Below are positions 33,181-41,864 of a stretch of 64,000 bases of DNA, piece after piece. The notes below the pieces were generated by a model. That model did no database searches. It was not told the origin of the DNA and saw only the letters and a list, made by a program, of their open reading frames with translations. The stretch lies in contig AP014683.1 of NCBI GenBank assembly GCA_000828975.1, forward strand, positions 2,561,700-2,625,699. Reading direction: 5' to 3'. How positions within the stretch are numbered: the first letter of the stretch is position 1; every line of letters begins with the position of its first letter. The translations under genes were made by a program, and so were the position numbers. Origin of the DNA: Burkholderiales bacterium GJ-E10 (GTDB lineage: Bacteria; Pseudomonadota; Gammaproteobacteria; Burkholderiales; Burkholderiaceae_F).

Positions 33181-34143
33181 ATGAGCACTCCCAGCGAAAA
33201 GGCGAAGTCGACGATCGTCGTCAAGCGCGTCAAGAAGGGCGGTCATGGCGCGCACGGCGCCGCATGGAAGATCGCCTACGCCGACTTCGTGACCGCGATG
33301 ATGGCGTTTTTCCTGCTGATGTGGCTGCTCGGCTCGACGACCAAGGGCGACCTCAAGGGGATTCAGGACTACTTCCGTTCCCCGCTGCAGATTTCCCTGT
33401 CGGGCGGTCCCGGTACCGGCAGTTCCACCACCGTCATGACCGGCGGCGGCAACGACCTGACCAAGGAGGTCGGGCAGGTGCACAAAGTCGCTGCCGACGC
33501 GGTCCGGCGTCAGCGCGACCAGATGATGGCCACGGAACGGGCAAAGATGCGCGAATTCAAGCGCCATCTCGAGCAGGCCATCCTCGCGAACAAGGAACTG
33601 GCGAAATTCCAGAGCCAGATCCGCATCGAGATCACTCCCGACGGCCTGCGCATCCAGATCGTGGACAACGACAAGCGGCCGATGTTCGCGACCGGCAGCG
33701 CGCACATCAAGAGCTACATGCAGCAGATCCTGCAGGACTTCGGGCCGGTGCTCAACGACTTCGGCAGAAAGATCATCGTCACGGGTCACACCGATTCGTC
33801 GCAGTACCTCAACGGCGACCGGTCGTACTCCAACTGGGAGCTCTCGTCGGACCGCGCCAATGCGTCGCGGCGCGAACTGATCGCCGGCGGGATGAATTCC
33901 GCGCTGGTCATGCGGGTGGTTGGAATGGCCGACTCCGCGCCGCTGGTCACCAACGACCCCATGAACCCGCTGAATCGGCGCATCTCGATCCTCATCCTGA
34001 ACCGGATGGCGGAAGCGCGAATGGCGAAGGAAAATTCCGAGGTCAACGAGGGGACGGCCGGCGACTTGCGGCGGACCGTGGCGATCAACCCGGCGGGAAA
34101 TCCGATCAAGCTCCCGACCCTCGTCGCCGCGCCGCCGAAATGA
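33181..34143 (+). CDS. motB: flagellar motor stator protein MotB
   Basis: A 320-residue stator protein. The N-terminal basic tail is followed by one membrane helix, WKIAYADFVTAMMAFFLLMWLLG, with the proton-carrying aspartate D35. The periplasmic plug and OmpA-type peptidoglycan-binding domain (about residues 150-280) contain VTGHTDSSQYLNGDRSYSNWELSSDRANASRRELI. Start: ATG with GGAGG about nine bases before it. The C-terminal 40 residues are variable. Confidence 0.96.
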   Translation: MSTPSEKAKSTIVVKRVKKGGHGAHGAAWKIAYADFVTAMMAFFLLMWLLGSTTKGDLKGIQDYFRSPLQISLSGGPGTGSSTTVMTGGGNDLTKEVGQVHKVAADAVRRQRDQMMATERAKMREFKRHLEQAILANKELAKFQSQIRIEITPDGLRIQIVDNDKRPMFATGSAHIKSYMQQILQDFGPVLNDFGRKIIVTGHTDSSQYLNGDRSYSNWELSSDRANASRRELIAGGMNSALVMRVVGMADSAPLVTNDPMNPLNRRISILILNRMAEARMAKENSEVNEGTAGDLRRTVAINPAGNPIKLPTLVAAPPK

Positions 34144-34189
34144 CCTCGCATGTGCCATCCCTCATTCACGGCGATCAGTCGGCGGGAAA

Positions 34190-34209
34190 CGGCGGAAACC
34201 GCCGCTTTT
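34190..34209 (+). terminator. weak intrinsic terminator after motB
   Basis: CGGCGG (34190-34195) and CCGCCG (34199-34204) form a 6-bp stem with an AAA loop, followed by CTTTT. It lies between motB and cheY. Confidence 0.5.
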
Positions 34210-34307
34210 CGGCGATTCGGCCGTTTCGCCGCCCCACGAAAATACCTTCGCTGCAAACCTACGCGGACCACGGGTAGCCGCGGTCCCGCGCACGATGGAG
34301 TTTCCCC

Positions 34308-34700
34308 ATGAATACCGACGCGCGATTTCTCATCGTCGACGACTTCTCCACCATGAGAAGGATCCTGCGCAACCTGCTCAAGGAAATCGGCTTCAACAAT
34401 GCCGAGGAGGCGGAAGACGGTGCCGTCGCCTTGAACATGCTCCGCAACGGCAAATACGACTTTGTCGTGTCCGACATCAACATGCCGAACATGGATGGCT
34501 TCACCCTGCTGAAGAACATCCGGGCCGATGATGGCCTGAAGCATCTTCCGGTGCTCATGGTGACGGCGGAAGCCAAGAAGGAAGACATCATCAATGCCGC
34601 CCAGAACGGCGCCAGCGGCTATATCGTGAAGCCGTTCACCAAGGCGACGCTGGAAGAAAAGATCGAAAAGATCTTCCAGAAGCTCAGCGGGCAGGCCTGA
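34308..34700 (+). CDS. cheY: chemotaxis response regulator CheY
   Basis: A 130-residue single-domain receiver that binds FliM when phosphorylated. The acidic pair D11-D12 ([12 protein letters not shown]), phosphoacceptor D56 ([12 protein letters not shown]), the conserved threonine (LMVTAEA) and lysine (YIVKPFT) are all present. The FSTMRRI segment is typical of motor CheY rather than other receivers. Its stop overlaps the cheZ start (ATG within TGATG). Confidence 0.97.
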   Translation: MNTDARFLIVDDFSTMRRILRNLLKEIGFNNAEEAEDGAVALNMLRNGKYDFVVSDINMPNMDGFTLLKNIRADDGLKHLPVLMVTAEAKKEDIINAAQNGASGYIVKPFTKATLEEKIEKIFQKLSGQA

Positions 34701-35422
34701 TGGGGGCGGTCATGGATCTCGAACCGACGAACTCGACCGCGGTAGCCATCAACGGCGCGGGGCCGGCCGGGGCGCCCGACGACGGCGGACCAGCCGACGA
34801 CGGGATGTACCACCGGCTGGGCCATCTCACGCGGATGCTGCACGATGCGCTGCGCGAGCTCGGCTATGACCAGGAACTCTCGGATGTCCGCGCGAATCTT
34901 CCGGATGCGCGCGACCGCCTGTCCTACATCGCAAAAATGACCGGGGACGCCGCCGAAAAGGTGCTCAATGCGGTGGATCGCGCGCGGTCCGTACAGGAAG
35001 AAACTGCCGATCACGCCCGGCGGCTGCGCATGCGCTGGGATGCGGTCGAGGCATTCACCGAGGGGGGGAACCCCCCGGGGTCGCGCGCCACCCCGGCGGG
35101 GGCCGAACTGGTGCAGGAAACCTGCGCATTCTTCGGGGCGCTGGACAAGCAGGCCGAAGCGACCAATGCGATCCTCACCGACATCATGCTGGCGCAGGAT
35201 TTCCACGACCTGACGGGCCAGGTGATCCGCAAGGTGGTGAACCTCGCCCAGACGCTCGAGGAGCAGCTCATCAGGCTGCTGGTCGAGACGACGCCCCCGG
35301 AACTCCGCAAGAAGCCCGAGCCGACCGGACTCCAGGGCCCGGTGGTGAATGCGGAAGGCCGCGACGACGTCGTGACCGACCAAGCGGGCGTCGACGATCT
35401 GCTGGCCAGCCTGGGGTTCTGA
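34700..35422 (+). CDS. cheZ: CheY-P phosphatase CheZ
   Basis: A 240-residue phosphatase that ends the tumble signal. The four-helix-bundle region contains MLAQDFHDLTGQVIRKVVNLAQTLEEQL, with the catalytic Asp-Gln pair in DLTGQ. The C-terminus (DDVVTDQAGVDDLLASLGF) is the CheY-binding helix. The N-terminal 30 residues are Ala/Gly/Pro-rich. It overlaps cheY by one base, so CheY and CheZ would be made together. Confidence 0.95.
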   Translation: MGAVMDLEPTNSTAVAINGAGPAGAPDDGGPADDGMYHRLGHLTRMLHDALRELGYDQELSDVRANLPDARDRLSYIAKMTGDAAEKVLNAVDRARSVQEETADHARRLRMRWDAVEAFTEGGNPPGSRATPAGAELVQETCAFFGALDKQAEATNAILTDIMLAQDFHDLTGQVIRKVVNLAQTLEEQLIRLLVETTPPELRKKPEPTGLQGPVVNAEGRDDVVTDQAGVDDLLASLGF

Positions 35423-35596
35423 AAGCCATCGAGCGAGCATCTGCCATCGCGGGCGGGGCCCCGGGTTGCGGCCTAGGATCGCCATCGGTAGGCTGGGCGC
35501 ACCGCGCGGCGCTGGGGGCGATGTGCAATTTCGGCGATGGTGTTTGCAGCGCGCCAGCGAGCGATGGCTGCACCCCGCCGGGGCCGGCTACGCGGT
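35423..35596. other. non-coding gap after cheZ
   Basis: GC-rich sequence without a convincing gene or terminator. Part of it (about 35560-35590, ggctgcacccc...ggggccgg) resembles a degraded copy of the short repeat at 35900. It leads into the repeated element that surrounds the insertion sequence. Confidence 0.4.
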
Positions 35597-35730
35597 GGTC
35601 GCCCCTGCGGAGCGACTGCGCTGCGCTGCGCAGTCCGCGGGCGCACGGCCGAACTCGCTCCGCGGCCTGCGGCCGCTGCGCTCAGACATGCGGCCGTGAG
35701 TCAGAGGGGATGGCGCGCGGTCGCGCGCCC
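35597..35730 (+). repeat. about 135-bp intergenic repeat, left copy
   Basis: Contains ggcgcacggccgaactcgc, a variable inner hairpin, then acatgcggccgtgagtcaga and a terminal GGCGCGC-N3-GCGCGCC palindrome. A second copy lies inverted at 37421-37560. The two share most bases, but the inner hairpin differs (cgcggcctgcggccgctgcg here). It looks like a dispersed palindromic repeat rather than a gene. Confidence 0.7.
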
Positions 35731-35899
35731 CGCCCGCAGCCTTGCCCTGCTCGCCACCGCGTCTTATGCCGGCCCCGGCGGGGCGCAGCCACCGCTCGCA
35801 GTCACGACCTCGACCGGGCAAACGAAACACCCCCCCCTCTATTGCGAGTCCCACGATCCGGAATGGGCGATCCCCTGCTTTCCATGCCGCGGTGCTTGC

Positions 35900-35935
35900 C
35901 GCGAGATCCGGGCGTCCTGCACCGGTTCCGGCCCC
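35900..35935 (+). repeat. about 35-bp repeat, left copy
   Basis: Sequence cgcgagatccgggcgtcctg followed by caccggttccggcc. The inverted partner is at 37568-37600 with about one mismatch. Both lie close to the ends of the IS1111-group element. Confidence 0.65.
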
Positions 35936-36076
35936 ATCAGGGGGCGCGGTGAGATGGTATGGACGCCTCCCACCTTCGCCGCGCTCCCAAGCTGCTTGAT
36001 CGGGGGGCCTCGCGTGCAACGGCATCAAGTGCCAAAGTGGAGGTTCTCGCAACCACTCGATGACGGAGGCCCCACG

Positions 36077-37102
36077 ATGGATGCTACAACCTATGCAGTG
36101 GATCTTGCCAAGCATGTATTCCAGGTTCATTGGGTTGATCCCGCCAGCGGGGAGATCCACCGTAAGAAGCTCAGCCGCGCCAAGCTCTCGGAGTTCTTCG
36201 CACAGCTTCAGCCGGCCAGGATCGTGATGGAGGCTTGTGGGGGTGCCCACCATTGGGCCCGCCGTCTTGTCGCGATGGGTCATGAGCCCGAGTTGCTGCC
36301 CGCCAAGCAGGTGCGTGCGTTCGTGCGCGGCAACAAGGATGATGCCGCCGATGCGCGAGCAATCTGGGTCGCGGCCTCGCACGAGGATATCCGGCGCGTT
36401 CCGATCAAGAGCTGTGACCAGCAAGCCATCCAGTCGCTGCACCGGATCAGGTCGCATTGGATCACCACGCAGACAGCGACCGTCAACATGCTCCGGGGAC
36501 TGATGTATGAGTTCGGGGTGGTGCTGCCGCAAGGGCGCCATGCGGGCTTGCGTGTGCTGGCCGAGCGCCGCGCCCAATTTAACGAGAGCTTGCCGGAGCT
36601 GATGGTGCGTCTGGTCGATGAGTTGCAGCGAACGCTCAAGGAGATCGCGCACAACATCGAGGTGGCCGAAGGCGAGATTGCCGCCGTACAAAAGAGCTCA
36701 GAGACGGCCAAGGCGCTGCGCCAGATCCCGGGCGTGGGTGTCTTGGGGGCGACCGCCCTGGCGGCCGTTCTGGGCGATGGCAAGGCCTGGCGCAACGGGC
36801 GGGAGTTTGCCGCCAGCCTGGGGCTGAGCCCGGGTCATCAGGGGACCGGCGGCAAGGTTCGCATGGGCGGCATCACCAAGCGCGGCGACCCGTATCTGCG
36901 CACGCTGCTCATCAGCGGTGCGCACGCGGTGGCAATATCGAAGAGTCGCACCGAATGGTTCACCAAGATCCTGGAGCGCCGACCGACGAACGTCGCTGCG
37001 GTTGCATGGGCCAACAAGACTGCAAGAACAGCCTGGGCATTAATCCGGCACGGGCGCGCTTATGACGCGAGCTGGAAGGCGAGCGCACCCGTGGCGGCCT
37101 GA
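36077..37102 (+). CDS. IS110-family (IS1111 group) DEDD transposase/recombinase
   Basis: A 341-residue recombinase. The N-terminal RuvC-like domain shows AVDLAKHVFQVHWVD (first Asp), VMEACGGAHHWAR (Glu) and NKDDAADARAIW (the last two Asp). The C-terminal Tnp domain has LRQIPGVGVLGATALAAVLG, FAASLGLSPGHQGTGGKVRMGGITKRGDPYLRTLLISGA, with the conserved serine that makes the covalent DNA link. The ATG at 36077 is preceded by GGAGG. These enzymes use an element-encoded bridge RNA to choose target and donor sites, so the adjacent 3' non-coding end matters. No frameshift is seen. Confidence 0.95.
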   Translation: MDATTYAVDLAKHVFQVHWVDPASGEIHRKKLSRAKLSEFFAQLQPARIVMEACGGAHHWARRLVAMGHEPELLPAKQVRAFVRGNKDDAADARAIWVAASHEDIRRVPIKSCDQQAIQSLHRIRSHWITTQTATVNMLRGLMYEFGVVLPQGRHAGLRVLAERRAQFNESLPELMVRLVDELQRTLKEIAHNIEVAEGEIAAVQKSSETAKALRQIPGVGVLGATALAAVLGDGKAWRNGREFAASLGLSPGHQGTGGKVRMGGITKRGDPYLRTLLISGAHAVAISKSRTEWFTKILERRPTNVAAVAWANKTARTAWALIRHGRAYDASWKASAPVAA

Positions 37103-37387
37103 ATACGGCTTCCCCGAAGGGTAAATAACCAACAAACAATGGCAGATGCCAAAACGAGTGTGCGAGAGAAGTTGACGAGGTGATGGCAAGCGGCCAGACC
37201 GTGGGTCGGAAAATCCGATGCGCTGCTCGGGCAAGCTTCACGCAAAGCCCTGTGGTGAGATGGGATCCGACCTCGCGAATGACCATCAAGGCCAGCGGCG
37301 GAATTACATCCGAACCGCACGAACAGGCCGGATATAAGACCGCAGTTGAACCGCCATACCAGAACTTCAAGACTTCTCTTGACACAA
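37103..37387 (+). ncRNA. candidate bridge RNA region of the IS1111-group element
   Basis: This roughly 285-base stretch between the transposase stop and the right inverted repeat has no credible gene and is noticeably less GC-rich than its surroundings. In IS1111-group elements the bridge RNA is made from the transposase-distal right end. I infer such an RNA here from position and length only; I did not derive its fold or its guide loops. Confidence 0.45.
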
Positions 37388-37420
37388 GGGAGGCGTCCAT
37401 ATAAGCAGCGCAGGAGCCGG

Positions 37421-37560
37421 GGCGGCGCGCTTGCGCGCCTCCTTTTCTGACTCACGGCCGCATGTTTGAGCGAAGCGTCCCCATCGGGGACGCGGCGCGA
37501 GTTCGGCCGTGCGCCCCGACTTCGAGCAGCACAACGCAGTCGGCCCGTAGGGCCGACTGC
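37421..37560 (-). repeat. about 140-bp intergenic repeat, right copy (inverted)
   Basis: Reverse-complement counterpart of 35597-35730: it holds tctgactcacggccgcatgt, the inner hairpin cgtccccatcggggacg in place of the left copy's, gcgagttcggccgtgcgcc and a GCAGTCGGCCC-N-TA-GGGCCGACTGC palindrome at its end. It begins 20 bases after the insertion sequence. Confidence 0.7.
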
Positions 37561-37567
37561 ACCCCCG

Positions 37568-37600
37568 GGCCGGAACCGGTGCAGGACACCCGGATCTCGC
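37568..37600 (-). repeat. about 33-bp repeat, right copy (inverted)
   Basis: Reverse complement of 35900-35935 (ggccggaaccggtgcaggac then acccggatctcgc). The DNA from here to fliE (37601-37781) shows no gene or clear signal to me. Confidence 0.65.
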
Positions 37601-37781
37601 GCGCGACATTCCTCGCACGGATCCGGCGCGCACGGACGACATGCCCCAACATGCGCGAAGCACTTGCGCTCCCAACAGCATGGAGCACGGCACCAGGAGC
37701 GCGGGAGCGGACCGGTATGAGCAATACAGCGAGCACCGCAGGACCGCGAACCGGGTCCGCGCGGTCGTTTTCAGCAGCCTG

Positions 37782-38102
37782 CTAAACCTGCATGTTCATG
37801 ATCTGGCTATACGCCTGCGTCAGCCGATCGCGCACCTGGACGGCTTCGGAAAGATTCAGCTGCGCCTTGTTGATCGCAACCATGGTCTGCTCCAGGCTCA
37901 CGCTGGGGTTGCCGAGCTGAAACTGCTGCTGCAGCGCGTCCGCCTGGTTTCCGCTCTGGCTGACCGCCTTGAGCGCGGAGTCGAGCGCAGAGACGAAATC
38001 CATCCCGGCACTCGCCGCCGACGCCGCAGCGGCCCCGGGCCCGCCGAGCGCGATGTTCGCCGCCGCACCCGCGAGCTGCGTTCCGATCGCCGTGATGTTC
38101 AT
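37782..38102 (-). CDS. fliE: flagellar basal-body adaptor protein FliE
   Basis: A 106-residue protein joining the MS ring to the rod. The family pattern is clear in the second half: DFVSALDSALKAVSQSGNQADALQQQFQLGNPSVSLEQTMVAINKAQLNLSEAVQVRDRLTQAYSQIMNMQV. The ATG at 38102 (MNITAIGTQL) is preferred to the longer frame at 38144, which adds a basic non-conserved stretch. It is transcribed away from fliF, with 235 bases between them, and its 3' end faces the insertion sequence. Confidence 0.93.
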   Translation of the reverse strand: MNITAIGTQLAGAAANIALGGPGAAAASAASAGMDFVSALDSALKAVSQSGNQADALQQQFQLGNPSVSLEQTMVAINKAQLNLSEAVQVRDRLTQAYSQIMNMQV

Positions 38103-38199
38103 GCCGTGCTCCCGCTTGATTTTCAGGAAACGGTAGCGCGGCACGAGCGGAGATGGTCGACGCGGTAGCGGCAGGAAAGCGGTCCATTTCTCCGCACCC

Positions 38200-38238
38200 T
38201 CACCCCCGCCATCTCCCGCCTCTGCGGAAGAGGGGGCG
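38200..38238. repeat. intergenic palindrome-like sequence (REP-like), copy 4, degenerate
   Basis: In the fliE-fliF gap: a C-rich stretch (ccctcacccccgccatctcc) followed by cgcc, a short loop and gcggaagagggggcg. It allows an imperfect stem and has the same C-rich/G-rich layout as the palindromes at 10826, 32119 and 33151. Confidence 0.4.
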
Positions 38239-38337
38239 TTCCGTCTTGCATGCGCTGCCGTCCTGGACAGACAAGCCTGCGAAAGCTCCCGGTTTCCTCG
38301 GCTTATCGACGCATTCGCGCCCTCAAGTCTGCCAATA

Positions 38338-40134
38338 ATGGATTCGTGGACGATTCCGGAATCCCGCGATCGTCCGAACCGGAAACCGAAACCCCAGGAA
38401 ATCCGGCCGGGATCGTCCGGCCCTCACGCCGAAACCGAAATGGGCATCTTCAGCCGACTCTCCCCCCGCTCCCTGGCGCTGCTCGGCCTGGGCTCCGCGG
38501 CAATGATCGCGCTCATCGTGACCGCATGGATGTGGAGCGCCACGCCCAACTACGGCGTCCTGTTCACCAACGTCTCGGATCGCGACGGCGGCGACATCAT
38601 CGCGCAACTGGCGCAGATGAACGTCCCCTACCGCACGACCGAGGGCGGCACGATCATGGTCCCGGAGGACAAGGTCAACGAGATCCGGCTCAAGCTTGCA
38701 TCGCAGGGCCTGCCGAAAGGCTCCGTGGTCGGGTTCGAGTTGCTCGACGCGCCGAAGTTCGGCCTCACCCAGTTCCAGGAGCAGGTCGACTACCAGCGCG
38801 CGCTGGAAGGCGAACTGGCGCGTTCGATCCAGTCGCTGTCCCCGGTCAGCGCCGCCCGGGTGCACCTGGCGATTCCGAAGACCTCCGGATTCCTGCGCGA
38901 CCGCGACCCCCCGACGGCCTCCGTGCTGCTGCAACTGCGCGGCGGCGATACGCTCGACCGCGCCCAGATCGCGGGCATCGTGCACCTGGTCGCGTCCTCG
39001 GTGCCGGATCTCAACCCCAAGAACGTCTCGGTGGTCGACCAGTACGGCAATCTGCTGTCGACCCAGGCCGAGGGGGTGAACGGCCTCGACCCGACCCAGC
39101 TCGACTACGTCTCGCAGATCGAAGCGGCGACCTCCAAACGCATCCTCGACATCCTCGAGCCGATCGTCGGTCCCGGCAACGTGCGCGCCCAAGTCACCGC
39201 CGACGTCGATTTCTCCAACGTCGATACGATGGATGAGACCTACGCGCCCAACGGCAATCCGACCAACGCGACGATCCGTTCCCAAACGACGGAGAGCAGC
39301 GTCGAACCCGGTCCCGCCACGCCGCAGGGCATTCCCGGCGCACTGTCCAATCAGCCCCCCGCGCCGCCACAGGCCCCGATCAACAATCCGGCGTCGCCGC
39401 AGCAGCAGCCCGGAGCCGGTGGTGCCGGCGGCCCCGGCGCCCCGGCGGCCGGTGCAGCCGCCAATCCCGCCGCGCCCCAGCCGAGCGTCCACAAGCAACA
39501 AACGACGAATTACGAAGTCAACCGCGACGTGCGCCGCGTCCATGATGGGGTCGGCCGCATCCTGCGCCTGACCGCCGCGGTCGTCATCAACGACCATATG
39601 GCGCCGGAATCCCTCTCCCCGTCCGCCAAAGGCAAGGGAAAAGGCAAGGCCGCTCCCGCCAACCAGTCGTTGCGCACCATCTCGGTACCGTGGAGCGCCG
39701 TCGACATGCAGAAGTTCCAGGCGCTGGCGGAGCAGGCGATGGGATACAACCAACAGCGCGGCGACAAGATCAATGTCGTCAACGTGGCGTTCCAGCAGCC
39801 CGAGATGGAGCCGATCGCACCGCCATCGCTGCTGCAGCGCCCCGACGTGCTCAACATCGTCAAGGAAGGCGGCAAGGCGCTGCTCTTTCTCGCGCTGACC
39901 GGCATCGTCGTGTTCGGCGTGCTGCGCCCGGCCCTCAAGATGATCGCCGAGACGCCCACCCCGGCGCCGGCGGCACTGGAAGCCGCCTCCGCCATGGCGG
40001 CCGAGCCCGCCGCACTGGCAGCGCCCGCATCCCACACCGCAAGCACCCTGGAAGGTCTGCGTCAGATTGCCAAGAGCGATCCCGCGGCCGTCGCCAACGT
40101 CGTCAAGAGTTGGGTCGGCGACAACAACAAGTAA
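38338..40134 (+). CDS. fliF: flagellar MS-ring protein FliF
   Basis: A 598-residue membrane protein forming the base on which the export gate and C ring assemble. Membrane helix 1 (LALLGLGSAAMIALIVTAW) is followed by the ring-building motifs: GVLFTNVSDRDGGDIIAQL, KLASQGLPKGSVVGFELLD, FQEQVDYQRALEGELARSI, VHLAIPKTSGFLRD and ASVLLQLR. A Pro/Ala/Gly-rich insert of about 60 residues (around 335-395) interrupts the periplasmic region before VNRDVRRVHDGVGRILRLTAAVVI. Membrane helix 2 lies near 515-535, and the C-terminal FliG-binding tail reads LRQIAKSDPAAVANVVKSWV. A later ATG at 38440 would shorten the N-terminus to 12 residues before the helix. Confidence 0.95.
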   Translation: MDSWTIPESRDRPNRKPKPQEIRPGSSGPHAETEMGIFSRLSPRSLALLGLGSAAMIALIVTAWMWSATPNYGVLFTNVSDRDGGDIIAQLAQMNVPYRTTEGGTIMVPEDKVNEIRLKLASQGLPKGSVVGFELLDAPKFGLTQFQEQVDYQRALEGELARSIQSLSPVSAARVHLAIPKTSGFLRDRDPPTASVLLQLRGGDTLDRAQIAGIVHLVASSVPDLNPKNVSVVDQYGNLLSTQAEGVNGLDPTQLDYVSQIEAATSKRILDILEPIVGPGNVRAQVTADVDFSNVDTMDETYAPNGNPTNATIRSQTTESSVEPGPATPQGIPGALSNQPPAPPQAPINNPASPQQQPGAGGAGGPGAPAAGAAANPAAPQPSVHKQQTTNYEVNRDVRRVHDGVGRILRLTAAVVINDHMAPESLSPSAKGKGKGKAAPANQSLRTISVPWSAVDMQKFQALAEQAMGYNQQRGDKINVVNVAFQQPEMEPIAPPSLLQRPDVLNIVKEGGKALLFLALTGIVVFGVLRPALKMIAETPTPAPAALEAASAMAAEPAALAAPASHTASTLEGLRQIAKSDPAAVANVVKSWVGDNNK

Positions 40135-40152
40135 CGCGAACCGAGCGCAGGC

Positions 40153-41163
40153 ATGAGTACCGCAACCGCAGAAGAAGGACTCGAACGCGCCGCCATCCTG
40201 ATGATGTCGGTCGGCGAGGAAGGTGCGGCAGAGGTCTTCAAGTACCTCAGCCCGAAAGAGGTGCAGAAGCTCGGCGAAACCATGGCCAAGCTGCGCTCGG
40301 TGTCGCGCGACAAGATCGACGATACGGTAAAGGCGTTCCATCAGACCCATGGCGAGCAGTACTCGCTCGTCAAGGATTCGGACGAATACATCTCCCAGGT
40401 GCTGCGCAAGGCCCTGGGCGACGACAAGGCGAACCTGCTCATCGACCGCATCCTGCAGGGGCGCGACGTCTCCGGCATCGAGTCGCTGAAGTGGATGGAC
40501 CCCGCGGCGGTGGCCGAACTGCTCAAGAACGAGCATCCGCAGATCGTGGCCTCGATCCTGGTCCATCTGGACCGTGACCATGCCGCCGAGTCGCTGAAGT
40601 TTTTCCCCGAGCGCATGCGCAACGACGTACTCCTGCGGGTGGCGACGCTCGACGGCATCCAGCCGCAAGCGCTCGACGAACTCAATCAGGTTCTGTCGCG
40701 GGTGCTTGCCGCCGGCGACAAGGTCAAGAAGACGACCCTGGGCGGAGCCAAGACGGCTGCCGAAATGCTCAACTTCCTCGGCGGCTCGATCGAATCGAGC
40801 GTCGTCGAGTCGATCCGCGAGCACGACGGTGACCTGGCGCAGAAGATCCTCGACCAGATGTTCACCTTCGACAACCTCATCGACCTCGACGATCGGGGAA
40901 TCCAGACGATGCTGCGCGAGATCCAGTCCGATTCGCTCATCGTTGCGCTCAAAGGCGCCGATCAATCGCTGCGCGAAAAGATCTTCAAGAACATGTCTTC
41001 GCGTGCGGCGGAGACGCTGCGCGAAGACCTCGAGTCGAAGGGGCCGGTCCGCCTCTCCGAAGTGGAGCGCGAGCAGCGCGAAATCCTCAAGACGGTGCGC
41101 CGTCTCGCCGACGAAGGCCAGATCCAGATCGGATCCGGCGGCGGTGACGACGGATTCGTCTGA
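40153..41163 (+). CDS. fliG: flagellar motor switch protein FliG
   Basis: A 336-residue rotor protein that takes torque from MotA. The N-terminal FliF-binding domain begins LERAAILMMSVGEEGAAEVFKYL. The middle FliM-binding region has NEHPQIVASILVHLDRDHAAE (the EHPQ motif). The C-terminal torque helix is in MFTFDNLIDLDDRGIQTMLREI and LREKIFKNMSSRAAETLREDL, with the conserved charged residues. It lies 18 bases after fliF. Confidence 0.97.
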   Translation: MSTATAEEGLERAAILMMSVGEEGAAEVFKYLSPKEVQKLGETMAKLRSVSRDKIDDTVKAFHQTHGEQYSLVKDSDEYISQVLRKALGDDKANLLIDRILQGRDVSGIESLKWMDPAAVAELLKNEHPQIVASILVHLDRDHAAESLKFFPERMRNDVLLRVATLDGIQPQALDELNQVLSRVLAAGDKVKKTTLGGAKTAAEMLNFLGGSIESSVVESIREHDGDLAQKILDQMFTFDNLIDLDDRGIQTMLREIQSDSLIVALKGADQSLREKIFKNMSSRAAETLREDLESKGPVRLSEVEREQREILKTVRRLADEGQIQIGSGGGDDGFV

Positions 41164-41177
41164 CGGAGCCGACCACG

Positions 41178-41864
41178 ATGCCCAGCACCAATCGCCACCT
41201 CCGTCCATCCGCACCGGCGCAAGCCACGACGCCATGGGAACTGCATCCGCTGTCCGACGGCGTCAGCCTCGCGACCGCGAAGCGGCTCACGCCGCGCAAC
41301 GGCCTGCATGCGGCGCAGGAACGGCAAAGCGGCTACGAAGAGGGGCGCGCCCAAGGCTATGCCGACGCCGCCGCGGAGGTCCGGCGCGCCGCCCAGCAGG
41401 CTCGGGCCGCCGATCTTCAGCGCCTGGAAGCGATCCTGGTGCGGATGCAATCGCGCTTCGACGAACTGACCGCGCAGGGCGCCGATGCGCTGCTCGACCT
41501 CGCGATCGAAATCGCAGCCCAGGTGCTGCGCCGCGAGGTCCGCACCCAGCGCGACGCGATCCTCCCGGTCGTGCGCGAGGCGCTCGCCCTCGTGACCGAA
41601 TCGCACGGCCATCCCACCGTGCGCTTGTCTCCGGCGGACATCGCCTTCGTGCGCGACGCGCTCTCCGAGGATGGTCACCTCCGCGGCGCCCGCTTCGTCG
41701 AAGATCCGACCGTCGAACCGGGAGGCTGCCGGGTCGATACATCGCAGGTGGAGATCGATGCCACGATCGGCACGCGCTGGCGGCGCACGCTGGAAGCCCT
41801 CGGATGCGAGCCGGACGGCAACGCGGCGCTCCGGGATCCGCATGACCCGAAGGAGGCGCCGTGA
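41178..41864 (+). CDS. fliH: flagellar export ATPase regulator FliH
   Basis: A 228-residue cytoplasmic stalk protein that anchors and restrains FliI. The middle is a helical, GxxxG-like and charged stretch ([37 protein letters not shown]). The C-terminal domain ([29 protein letters not shown], then [15 protein letters not shown]) resembles the V/F-ATPase peripheral stalk. It overlaps fliI by four bases (GTGA). Confidence 0.9.
   Translation: MPSTNRHLRPSAPAQATTPWELHPLSDGVSLATAKRLTPRNGLHAAQERQSGYEEGRAQGYADAAAEVRRAAQQARAADLQRLEAILVRMQSRFDELTAQGADALLDLAIEIAAQVLRREVRTQRDAILPVVREALALVTESHGHPTVRLSPADIAFVRDALSEDGHLRGARFVEDPTVEPGGCRVDTSQVEIDATIGTRWRRTLEALGCEPDGNAALRDPHDPKEAP

Larger units (their letters stand above)
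35958..37401 (+). mobile_element. IS1111-group (IS110 family) insertion sequence, apparently intact
   Basis: About 1,444 bp bounded by 14-bp inverted repeats: TATGGACGCCTCCC at 35958-35971 and its complement at 37388-37401. Size, subterminal repeats and a single DEDD transposase fit the IS1111 group, whose type elements are about 1,450 bp. The coding part is 36077-37102. The 5' non-coding end is about 119 bp and the 3' non-coding end about 299 bp. True ends may lie a few bases outside the repeats, as is usual in this group. It has inserted between cheZ and fliE, inside repeated palindromic DNA, and does not break a gene. Confidence 0.88.

Noticed and set aside
38323-41235. Minus-strand 970-codon open frame opposite fliF and fliG
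   Set aside because: Antisense shadow; no domain and no ribosome-binding site.
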